A DNA stretch of 64,000 bases from Ambrosia x helenae (Eukaryota > Streptophyta > Magnoliopsida > Asterales > Asteraceae), in NCBI GenBank assembly GCA_030844895.1, contig CM061233.1:30996310-31060309 (forward strand). Reading direction: 5' to 3'. Position 1 is the stretch's first letter. Each line of letters starts with the position of its first letter. A model generated the notes under the pieces. The model was not told the origin of the DNA and did not search any database. It saw nothing but the letters and a program-made list of their open reading frames with translations. This document shows, one piece after another, positions 45,887 through 56,990 of the stretch. Position numbers and translations under genes: made by a program.

Positions 45887-47252
45887 TGAAAGGGGTATTG
45901 TTGTCAAGAATAAAGCCAGGCTTGTGGTTCAAGGCTTCAGACAAGAAGAAGGAATAGACTATGATGAAACCTTTGCTCCTGTAGCAAGGTTAGAAGCCAT
46001 CAGACTTTTTCTAGCCTTTGCTGTCAACCACAACATCAAGGTGTATCAGATGGATATCAAATGTGCCTTCCTTTATGGCAAAATTCAGGAGGAAGTCTAT
46101 GTATGTCAACCACCTGGTTTTGAAGACACATTCCATCCTGATCATGTCTACAAGCTTAATAAATCTTTGTATGGACTCAAACAAGCACCAAGGGCCTGGT
46201 ATGAAACTCTTTCCATTTTTCTCTTATCCATTGGCTTCACAAGAGGTAAAATTGATAAAACCTTATTTTTGAAATGGAAAGGGAAAGACTTAATGATTGT
46301 TCAAATATATGTGGATGACATCATCTTTGGATCCACATGTAACAAAATGTGTGAAGAGTTCAGAAAACTCATGACAGCAGAGTTTGAAATGAGTGCCATG
46401 GGTGAACTTCAGTGTTTCCTTGGTCTCCAAGTGAAACAACTGCAAAATGGCACATTCATCCATCAAAATAAATATGTAAAGAATTTGCTAACTAGATTTG
46501 AGATGAATGACTGTAAGCCATGTAGTACACCCTTGAGTACAGTCAAGCTACTCACTATTGATGACAAGGATGAACTCGTTGATCAAACACATTATAGATG
46601 CATGATTGGGTCTTTATTATACTTAACTGCATCTAGGCCAGACATTATGTTTGCCACTTGTGTCTATGCAAGATCCCAGGCTTCACCTAGAAAGTCGAAC
46701 CTTATTGCTGTGAAAAGGATATTCAGATACCTAAAAGGTGCTCCCACACATGTTATATGGTACCCTGCTAATGGAAACATTGAGCTTTCAGGTTATTCAG
46801 ATAGTGATTTTGCTGGCAGTCACACCACAAGAAAATCCACATCAGGAGGGTGCCAATTTCTAGGGAATGCCTTAGTCTCTTGGCAAAGCAAAAAGCAGGC
46901 AGCTGTTTCCACCTCAACAGCTGAGGCTGAATACATTGCTGATGCAAGCTGTACAGCGCAACTCATGTGGCTTCAAAATCAATTGCTGGATTTTGGGATA
47001 ACTGCGTTACAGACTCCACTCATGTTGGATAGTCAAGCTGCTGAAAATATCATCAAAAATCCAGTCTCTCACTCCACTACCAAACACATTGACATCAGAC
47101 ATCATTTTGTTAGGGATAGCTATGAAAAAGGTTTGATTTCTCTGCACCATTTTCAAACAGAGGATCAGTTGGCAGATGTGTTGACAAAAGCTTTAGACAC
47201 ATCTACCTTTACAAATCTGATTTCTAGAATTGGTATGCTAAACATGGATTAA
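45887..47252 (+). CDS. RT-RNase H, copia-2 pol (after frameshift)
   Basis: 442 codons from GTG at 45924. RT: VQGFRQEEGIDYDETFAPVARLEAIR, MDIKCAFLYGKI, LYGLKQAPRAWY and catalytic YVDD at residues 129-132. RNase H: SDSDFAGSHTTRKSTSGG, VSTSTAEAEYIA, TKHIDIRHHFVRD, ending TFTNLISRIGMLNMD. Intact apart from the upstream frameshift. Closest relative in the window is copia-1. Confidence 0.9.
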
Positions 47253-47760
47253 ACAACACAAATGTATTAAATAAAAACATTAAAATGTTTCAGAAAATCA
47301 AAATTCATCCTTAAAAATAGCTTTTTGGTTGAAAAATCTGTTTCAAACCTCTGATCAGATTAAACAACCACTGTTTCATTCATTTTATCCACTGTTGGTT
47401 GCAAAAATGTCTCAAACCTCTGATAAGATAAAACAACTGTTTTATTATCCATATATCTATATATCTATATTTACATATATCTATATAAAAAAACAGCTGT
47501 TTGGCATCAGTTGTTTGCATCAGCTGTTTACCAAAACAGTTGTCCCCCACCAGATGTTTTTACCATCAGATGTTTGCCACGTCTGCTCTTACAAGCAGAG
47601 TTTTGGCCACATCAGCGGTTTCACCAGAGCGTATAAAAACCCTGTTTTATCACAACAGTCGTGACACTGTCTCATTGTATTCAAAATACTGAAACCGCCT
47701 TCTTCATTCTCAAACCCTCAATCAAATTTCATTCATTCTCAACTTCGGAATCCATTACAA
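47253..47760 (+). other. Spacer between pol and third ORF, copia-2
   Basis: About 500 nt, no long frame. Contains AACCTCTGATNAGAT and CAACTGTTT-like repeats, and a TATATCTATA run (47450-47490). Comparable in length and composition to the copia-1 spacer. Confidence 0.5.
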
Positions 47761-50700
47761 TGGATCTTCAAGCTAAAGCCACCCACAATTACCTTCCATA
47801 TCTGGTTAAAACAGATGAAAATACTCCATTTCATTCCACCATCGACATCATCCTAAAATCCAAATACCTGACAATCTTAACCGCTGACGCCCCTATCTAT
47901 CTTGATACTCTCCAAGAATTCTGGTTGAATGTTGAGTTCTTGCTTCAAGACAAAAAGCCTACTTCCATTATCTCAAAAATTGGTGAAACAAGTATCGTCA
48001 TTACCCCTCAACTGATATCCACAACCTTCTCACTTAATGACCTGTCAGGAAAGACTCTTTCCCTAAAACAGAGCTTCACACAGAGTTTCAGGAAAGGGGG
48101 TATGATGCTCAGATGACTGGGTCAACACTTTTCAAAAAGTTTTTCCCACCAGTCATGAAATTTTTCTTCCATACCCTTCTTCTTTGTGTCTCCGCTAAGT
48201 CCACATCCTTTAATGAAATCCCATTGAGGATTCAGTACTTGGGTTATGCTATGTTGTCAGATTCTGACTTCAATCTATCCCAGGGACTGTTTATGGATTT
48301 AGTGTCAAATGTGAAAGCCATAAAGTCTGGGTAAAACAATGTTTTTCTAATTTACCCAAGAATCTTAAGTGTAATTCTACAAAACATTTTAACAGAAAAA
48401 GTTTTCAAAAAGGGTGAGTCTATGCAAATGAAGAGTCTAACTGATGAAACTTTCACAAGAATGCTGGGTGCAAACACCCAAGAAAAAGTATTAAAAGTGT
48501 CAAAAGTTTCAAAAACACAAACAAAGAGGACTAAGACAACAACTGTTGTCCAAACCTCTGTTGTTGAGCCCACTGCTCCTGGTGATCATGGCACTACATC
48601 CAGTGCTGTGAAACCACACCAGCCATTTCCAAAAGGAAACGTCCTTCCACAAAAACCACCACTCCACCTCAAAAGAGACTTCTGGAAAATGAGATACCAG
48701 AAGATAACTCTGTTGCAACACAAAAGCAACTAGAAACCACTGTTGTTACTTCCTCACAACAGTTGGAAATATCTCAACCTGACCAAACTCCTCATGCATC
48801 CTCACAAAAGGATCATGTTGTAAGCCAAGGGGAACCACATCATGATACATTTGAGTCACTTGGCCAAATGTTCACAAGCCCCTCTCCCAGGGCTAATTCT
48901 CTTTTTACTCCTCCACCTTCACCATCACATGTTCAACAGACCATGCAACCTCTGTTGAGGCTATTGACAAAACTTAGGAAAATCCCAGTTCCTCTCTTTC
49001 ACCAGTCAATGAGAGTATACCTCCACAAGTGACTGGGACTGAGGAAAGTCAATCAGCCATCCCACAAACAGATGAGGAGGTTACACCCCTAGAGTTCAAT
49101 GCAACTCTAGGTGAGTTTTCAAGTGGAGCAGCCACTACTGATGTAGAGACCATTGTCTTACACCAGGACAGTGGTTACATAACTAAGACTCCCTTGAAGG
49201 CAACAACTGATGAGGCCACTATAGTGTCCCCAAAATCAGTTGGAAGTCCCCAGAACCAAGAAAAAGGGGCATCTGGTTCTCATCCTTTGGATTCAACTCC
49301 TAGGACTGAATTAGTTAAAACTACCACTGGTAGGAATTCAGATGATCCTATTAACTTAGGTGATGGATTAAAATACCAAGAATTGACGGCTAGAGTTCAA
49401 ACCATTGAAACCTCTGTTGCTGACATCAAATCTGATGTCAATCTAATATTGGAATCCTTGGCTACTCTTTCCAAGAGTCAACCATCCACATCTGATATTG
49501 CTAGTGAGCTATGGAAATTTGTTTCCCCCATCATCATAGCTCACAGAAAAGTAGCAGATCAGAATCATGAAACCTACATGGCTGAGATCAAAAACATGGT
49601 AGATGCAAGATACAAAGATACTCATGCAGACATTCAAGCCATCAAAGACCATCTGCTGAAGACCACTGGCTCTGCCCCTACCACCATTCTCAGGGATGAA
49701 GATGATGATGCATTCACAGCTGATGATGCCAAAAAGGGGGAGAGTGGCAGAGATAGGTTGCCAAAGCTAGATCCCTTTGGTTGTCCATCTTCACAAAAAG
49801 GTAAATCAAAGTCTGCCAACATACCAGGGTCTACTCAAACAGCACCACAACAGCAACAACAAACTCAAACAACACCACAACAGCAACAACAAACTCAAAC
49901 TGCACCACAACAACAACAAACCAGCAAAGATAAAGTAGTAGACAACTCTGCAAATAAAGAAGCTGAAAAAGCTGCTGAAGACAAACAAAAGAGGGCTGAC
50001 ACTTTGGAAGCCAAAGCAGAGTTGTTGGTACAACTAAAAAGCGAACAACAGCAGGAAGTTGAAGATGTGGGATCCTCAAAAAGGAAGAAGATGCCTGCTA
50101 AACATGTCAGACAACCACCATCTAAACTAAAAACCACTGCTGCTAAAACCTCTGTTGATAAAGCCACTGCTGACAAAACCACTGCTGCCACCCAAACCAC
50201 TGATAAAACCACAATACCTGAACCTACAACCACCAAACCTACATCTGAACCTACAATCACATCACCACCCAAATCCCAAACATCTGCTGGTCCTACTAAG
50301 GTGCCAACAGATGTTAACACAACCACTGCTTCCACACCACCATCACCAAAAATCTTGTACAAAAGGAAGAGGAAATCAACCTTTGTTGTACAGGATGAAA
50401 ACATACATACATAACCACACACCACCTCAGCCACACAATCAACACCTATATCAGCCATTGCACTCTCATCATTTTCACCACACACATCACAATTCAGATC
50501 CCATAGACCACCACCAACCATTACACCATTGGCTGTTCAGTATCCCCTTGAACTTGATCTACTCTAGGGGAAATGCAATCCTTCTCATCATTTCCCTGTT
50601 CCCTTAAACATTGACACATATCTTAAATATAAGGCTGAACAGGCAGATGTTATCATAAAAGAGAAATGCAAATGGAAGGATGACAGGACTGCTCAGGGCA

Positions 50701-51668
50701 TCCATTCAGCAGAACTTAGCAAATTGATAAGGATTGAAGATTTTGCTAAGACCCTAAGCAATTCCATGTCTGCCATGCCTCTCAGTAGTGACATGGAAAA
50801 GGAGGTTAGGGAATCCCTTCTTGAACAGATCTTGGCATCCATGCCTTACAAAGCAAACAAGAAACAGTTTGCAGGCTGGACCACTCGTGCACTGAGGGAA
50901 GAACTCTTAAGAATAGAAGAGTTGGCCCAAAATCCCCAAACTAAAGTCTTTGCCCCTGATTTTGGTAAAGGCAGAGATCCAGCCAGAGCCTTGAAGTTTA
51001 AGAGGATGAGACAAGAAATAGTGGCTGCTGATTATGGGGAGATGAGGTCTGTTGCAAGATGGTCTTAGCTAAGGCTGGTTGAAACATACAAGAGACTTGA
51101 AGAAAATAGGAAGAAAGATCCCAGCCTACCTAGAAAACCTGTCTACACTGATGAACCACTGATGAAGAGACCTCAACAGGCTTTTACTGTTGACACCTTA
51201 CTTGACACTTCTGATCTATCAGTTGCTGCTAGAAGATAGTTCAAGAAACAGAAAGAAATGTCTGAAGAAGATCAGAAGAAGTTTGCTGATACCTACATAA
51301 AAGAGGGCCTCTTCAATCAAGTGCACTTTTTCTCAGATCCCACTACTGACAAGCTCAAAGAACTCATCGGGAGACCTCCATCACCAAACTCATCAAGAAT
51401 AAAAGTGCATCTCAGCAAATCCACTGACTCAGAAATTCTAAAATGGAAAGTCAATAAAGACAACCATGAATTGACTCTGCTCAGGTCAGATGGAAAAGTT
51501 CAAAAGCTAAGCATGGATGATGCATATAGCCTGTGTGCAAATGATCTCCAAACACTGCTGAACCTTGAGCTTGAAAGAGATGTAGAAGACCTATTTGCCT
51601 TGGACTTTGAACTTCAATTCAAAGGACAAATCAGAGAAAGTCTGATGAGAAATAAAGATCAAGAATAA
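47761..51668 (+). pseudogene. Third (envelope-position) ORF of copia-2, broken
   Basis: It starts MDLQAKATHNYLPYLVKT (47761), has FWLNVEFLL and a YLGYAML stretch corresponding to the conserved N-terminal domain, then a Ser/Thr/Pro/Gln-rich middle with TAPQQQQQTQT repeats (about 49840-49920) and a charged C-terminus ending near 51668. Frame breaks near 48113, 48334 (stop), 48733, 49030, 50414 and about 50720; stops also at about 51068 and 51240. About 3.9 kb, longer than the copia-1 copy, which is truncated. The C-terminal ~300 residues show what copia-1 has lost. Confidence 0.75.
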
Positions 51669-51691
51669 ATCTTAGTTTTGGCATCATCTGT

Positions 51692-51704
51692 TCTAGGGGG
51701 AGAT
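51692..51704 (+). other. Polypurine tract of copia-2
   Basis: TCTAGGGGGAGAT directly before the 3' LTR. No hairpin like that of the gypsy elements is present. Confidence 0.85.
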
Positions 51705-52247
51705 TGTTGGGTCTGCTGACCTGGAGAAGAACAGATGATTGAAAAGCCAAAATATGCTAACAGTTGATTCCACAAATAAACAGTCTTTACAACATATTCT
51801 TCCCAAAAGACTGCTGACCCTAACAACTGTTCCATCCAAACAACTGCTGCTACAACTGCTGATACAAAGGACTGCTAGAGAACAACTGATAGAGAACAAC
51901 TGCTGACCAAAGGTCTGATGAAGAAACAACTGCTGATCAAGTAATGAAGACTAAAGGTCTGTTGGAGTCAACAGCACTTAGACTCCAACAGATGTTGCAA
52001 GACCATCAGAGTTTTCCCTTAGCAGTAGTTTACCTTACAGTGTTTTGTAATGTAACAGTAGATTGTACAGGGCAGATGTTTTGTGTTGTTATTCTGTTAG
52101 AGGTCACTATCTTAGGTGACGTCAGCACATGTCACCAGTGGTTTAGGTTTGTCTATAAATAGAACAGTCCTTGTACTGTTCTATTACATCACACACAAAC
52201 ATTCTCTCAGACAAACAATCACTATGTGATCAGGCTGAGGGGGAGTA
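51705..52247 (+). repeat. 3' LTR of copia-2, interrupted by element D
   Basis: It matches 40137-40679 of the 5' LTR, then stops at GGGGGAGTA where element D begins. The TATA box is intact (TATAAATA, 52154-52161). The remaining ~170 bp should lie beyond the window. Confidence 0.9.
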
Positions 52248-55200
52248 TGTGACACCCGGCAACTTCCGATCTACACCGACGTGATTTTTATTATTAAAAA
52301 TTAAATATTTATTTTAAATATTGTTAATTATCAGGTTTCGGAAGTTTACTGACCGTTTTTACAATCGAAACTGCGACCGGTTAAATTAACGCGATTTAAA
52401 CGCGTGTTCTGAAAACACGCGTCGGACGTCGAAGATATTTATATTTATGCTCGGTTTTGTATTTCGAACAAAACCGACTAATTTTTATGATTAATTATCG
52501 AGCCTAAATCTAAACCGAGACGTTTCGCGAGATTACGGGTTCGATACGCGGTGTCTACCTACCTAACTTTAACCCTAGCTATTTAAAGCCCTTATCTTCT
52601 TCTTCTTCTTCTTCATTTTGGCAGCCACAAGACCTTTCCCTCTCTCACTAACCCGCTTCTCTCTCTTCCTCTCTCTCTCTCTCTCTCACGCTAACCCTCT
52701 CTCTCTCTCTCTGTTACAAAAGCCGGCCGGCCACCATGAGGGTGGTGGCGGCGGCGTGGTGGCTCGGGAAGCTCACAGGGGGCCGGGTTGGGTTGCCTTG
52801 GGTCAGAATCGGGTTCGGGTCTCGAGTTTAGATGACGGCTGTTCGGGTGACGGGGTTAGTGGTTCCGGTTGGTGGTGGTTGTTGAAGGGACAGCGGCTGA
52901 GGTGGTTGGTGGTTCAAGTGGTGGATTTGCAAGGGTTTGTGGGGGCCGGCGATGTCTACGGTGGTGCTGGTTTCGTGGGTAGGTGGTGCTTCGTGGTGGA
53001 TCTTGGATGGGTTTTGTGCGGGTGATGGTTGGTGGTTTGGTCGGGTCCGGTTGCTGGTGGTTCAAGAGGACAGAGGCGACGGCGGTGGTTTGTCCCGATG
53101 GGGCTGTTTGGGGTACCGGTTTGTTTTGGGTTCGACATGGTGCTCGGGTTCGGGCTCGGGGTTTTGTTCGGGTCAAGTAGCTCGGGTCAGATTCGTGTGC
53201 TCCGGGTCAGATCTGGTCGGCTCGGGTTTCGGGGTACGGAGCACGGTGCTGGTCAAGCTTCGGTCAAACTTGGTCAACGGGTCAGATCTGGTTCGGTTCG
53301 AGTTGGCTCCGGCTTACGCGCGTACAAATCGGTATACTTTAATTCGTGTTCGTTATTATTATTGTGGATATTATAAACATTTATAAATATATTGATTCGA
53401 ACGAAATAGTTTTGACTCGCGAACGAACCGAATAATAATAATAAATGTTAACTACATATTATCTCGGACGACCGGTAATAGTGACTAAAAGGCGTGACTT
53501 ATAAAATCGATATCGGACTAAATTGGTTGGACTATAATATATATATTGTTTTGTGTATTTATACAAATAAGCGTGGTTTATATAAAAGCGTCGAAACGTA
53601 TAAGTCTCGTTGATTGAGAATTTCGGATAAATAGATTTGTTTGTCTTGTGTTTTGAAGTTGATTTTTGGGAATTTTTAGGCAACTTGCGTTGTCTGGTTC
53701 GTACAAAAACAGAGGAGACTCTGCCTAAATTTTATAAAATCCAAAGCGCGGCTAAGTTAATACCGTTGTGTATGTTCTTATAAATGAAATTCCAAGCGTC
53801 TTAATAAAGGTATTTATGTAAAATCGCGACACTTTGACAAATATATTTGTAACAATAATAAGTGAATCCCGGACAATATTTTGAAACAAATACATATAGT
53901 TTTGCCAATCATCAAGTATGACGAGCTTTTGAAAGGTTTTCGACAACGAAACTATGTTTATTGTTCGTATTCAAAAATATATAAGTGTCGTATTTACTTG
54001 GGAAAGCTTTATGCAAAACAAAGTTTTGAATACTTTAAATGTCGGATTTTAGGAATTAATGTAGCATTTATTATTAATTGGAAATTAATAACTATAAGAA
54101 TTATATTTTTGCGAAGTGTATTTTCCTAAAAGTAAACGTACAAGACAAATGCATTTATTTGACTAACGAGACGAGCTACGGCTCGGGATAAGTTATACGT
54201 TTCATAAAATAGTCCAACGTGGTGTGTACACAAATAGTGACAAGTGCGCAACTTGGGTACTATGTCGTGTGTTAACGCATAAGTAAGATAAGTCACGATC
54301 GGTTCGTCGAGTTAAAGCATATTAGTACTCGAGTTATTATACACGAGTTAGATAGTGGATAAACTACCTTTTAGCCGGATTATAGGCTAGGTTTATATGT
54401 GTTAGACTTTAAGGTGTCCTTTGTTGTAATAGGGCACGAGGAAGCCGGTCGAGGCTTGGACTTTATTTGCTAGCTTAGCATGGAAATTGAGGTGAGTTCA
54501 TGACCCCACTTTTTACTGTTTTATAAATGTTTACGGGGTGGAAGACATGCTACTTTTATGAAAACCTGAGGAATTCCAAACGAACAAGTTTTTGAAAAAT
54601 GAAATGGGTGCGTGAGTGTCACAACCCTACTTTTACTGGTTTTACTTTCGGGGAAGAAACATTTTACATACTTACTTACTAAAGGTCATGTTATACTATG
54701 GTTACTTTACAAATACTATGCGGCTTTTATGGAAAGTCCCAGGGGGGAAACCATGAATGTGCGGGGATGCACAACGGGGGAAATGTGGATAGATCTATTG
54801 GGCCTCACAAACCCCACTCGACGGCTGGGCCGGGCGGGTGCATATTGTCTCTTATTACTGGCTCGCCGAGGCATCGGTTATAGCCAAAACTGCTGGGCAA
54901 GCTTCAACAACTTTTAAACGTATAGTAATGGGTTCCCAACCGCAGTAGTAAAAACACTAAACGTCTAGCTAACGTTCTCATAACCTAGTAGTAACGGATA
55001 TGATCTTTTCAAACTTATGGAAACTCTTTTGTAAAACTTATGAACTCACCAGCAATATATGTTGACTTTTAAGTATGTCTTTCAGGTTTAAACTTTGGTA
55101 ACGGCACGGTTGGAGTAGTCGGCATATTGGGATCGGGGATCCTAGAGGGTTAGCAATGGCGTTCAGGATATAAGAGTCTTAGATGCATCTTTCCGCTGCG

Positions 55201-55253
55201 CTGGCAAAGGCACCAAACGTCGCATCCGACAAGGGAAAAGTCGGGGTGTGACA
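52248..55253 (+). repeat. LTR 1 of element D
   Basis: 3,006 bp, TGTGACACCCGGC to GGGGTGTGACA. TATTTAAA at 52580-52587 is followed by a CTT repeat and CT-rich leader. The GC-rich part (52720-53330) gives several overlapping frames up to 149 codons on both strands, all of low-complexity Gly/Val/Trp composition and not credible as genes. Confidence 0.9.
54492..55085 (+). other. Predicted LTR intron, element D LTR 1
   Basis: Donor TTGAG|GTGAGTTCA (54492), palindrome ATAGATCTAT (54789-54798), TGAACTCACC (an exact 10-base reverse complement of the donor region GGTGAGTTCA), ATGTTGAC and acceptor CTTTCAG|GT (55085); 594 nt. Confidence 0.5.
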
Positions 55254-56990
55254 GTTTGGTATCAGAGCCATAGGTTTTAGCGAACTAGGTGTCTGGGTAG
55301 ATATCTAGGCTTTAACCTGAGTTTGTTTCGAAGTTGGGACCAAAATTTCTAAGACACAATATTTAGTACGAACGCCTAGGAACTGGAATTCCAACCGTTG
55401 CCAAATCAGTTGCGTGACTATTAGTGTATCACACTAGCTCAGCGTACATTCCTTCGGCGCAAGGAACATTTATTTTCTTATGTGAATAGGAAGTCGGTAT
55501 TTTCTATAGTGGTATATAGAAAGGATAATAACACGTGGTGGTTAGGCATACCTCACTGGTGACTGGCGAGTCATCGTTTTAGACTTCAGAGCGGTTATTC
55601 ACATAGAGTTAGCTGAGTCATTGTTTCTTGGTATGTGAAACAACTTACTTGTTTATATACTGTGTGCATTTACTTAAAGTATATATAGTACGTATCGCCA
55701 ATGGTTGTCGACTCAAGCTTGGACGTATCTACAACGCTCACACGTGTCACGTTAGTTGGACGAGTTGGCAAAGGGATTGTTATAGCATCTGCGGTCTCGC
55801 ATCCCGTGTTCGGAGTATGCCATGTCATCAAGGTCGGTTTGGGCCGAAGGCGTCTTGATGAGGCACCTCGTTTTGCTGATGATGCTGTGAAGCTGGAATG
55901 CGGACGGGAAGAGCACTCGGAAAGGTGGCGCACACGACGAACATTATATTATGTTGTATATATATACGTGTTATGATATGAATGTGACGAGTGCTCGTGA
56001 TACAACTTATGATGGAGGTTAATAGGATGATCTGGTGAGGTAAATTTTTGATAACGTAGACGTCACGTTATTGCGGATTTACAGGCACCTGATAGTTCTA
56101 AGAAATTCTATCATGAGGGTATCCTATGTGTTGTTGTATATATATTTATATATATAAATAATGGATAAGGGTGTTTCATTCTTTTGTTGTCACGCACGTG
56201 ATTGTCGATTCTCCCCTGTTCGTGTCACTCGCGACCTTGCTTTTCTTAAACCAGATTAAGATCTTGATGATCTTGTTTCTTGAGCTTCTAAGGTTCATGT
56301 CTTTTGAGTATGATTTACATCTCTCTTCTTTTGTATTTGTGGCCTTCGACATTCAATTATAAAGGAATTTAATTTTTGTTGATTCCTTATTCTTTTCACC
56401 AAATTAGACACATATTTTTGTACATGTGTCAACTATTGTATGTTTGGATTCTTTAAATCTGTGAAGGTCCATTGTAGGGCTTCGCATCAAACAATTGTTT
56501 CATTAATGATTTGCTTTATCATTACGTTGCTCGTAATGTTTGTCTTCTAGTCTTGCTATGTTAGGCCATTGTGGGCAATGAATCCTTTGATACTTCGTCG
56601 ATGAGTTTCTTTAAAGTCGACATTTCAGTTGAATCGAATTGTTGGAATTTAATACAGCACCTTGCGGTGAATATTCAATCGACTTGGAATAACGAATGAT
56701 TTTATTGACATGTCCCACCTTCATCAACTTGTTTGTTATTGCCTTAAATGCAGACACACCTTGTGGTGTTTAATGAAAAAGTTGGTGCACTAGTTGTTTC
56801 GTTTGAGGTGCGCCAATAGTGTTTGTTGACAAAGTTATTGTTTACACTTTGCATCCAGTTGGTTCTGAAACTTTATTTCGTGCCATTTGTACCGGCAAGT
56901 CCGTTGACTATTTTTGTTGTACTACCATTGGTTCTTGGATGATATCCTACCTCAAATTTTGAGGACAAAATTTCTGTAACATGGGGAGGA
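55254..56990 (+). other. Internal region 1 of element D, non-coding
   Basis: PBS TTGGTATCAGAGCC (55256-55269). The longest frame is 91 codons (55701-55976), without known motifs. Ends with hairpin AAATTTTG-AGGA-CAAAATTT (56954-56973) and PPT TGGGGAGGA (56982-56990). Small inverted repeats such as ACACCTTGTGGTGT lie near 56757. No gag/pol remnant recognisable. Confidence 0.8.

Larger units (their letters stand above)
40137..52247 (+). mobile_element. Copia-2: SIRE-like Ty1/copia element inside copia-1
   Basis: 5' LTR (40137-40851), PBS, gag, pol, third ORF, PPT and a 3' LTR cut at 52247 by element D. Inserted into the third ORF of copia-1. By eye about 11 substitutions separate the two LTRs over 543 bp, so it is older than element C. 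Same architecture as copia-1 but a different LTR family. Confidence 0.9.

Noticed and set aside
49895..50521. 208-codon minus-strand ORF
   Set aside because: Antisense of the Thr/Pro/Gln-rich part of the copia-2 third ORF; Val/Cys/Leu composition is what the opposite strand of such repeats gives.
52618..53386. ORFs of 60-149 codons on both strands in the element D LTR (repeated at 57358 and 62236)
   Set aside because: Overlapping frames in a GC-rich leader, low-complexity Gly/Val/Trp or Pro/Thr composition, no domain, all inside an LTR.
55701..55976. 91-codon ORF in the element D internal region as a gene
   Set aside because: No known motif, identical in both units because the units are duplicates, and overlapped by an antisense ORF of similar length.
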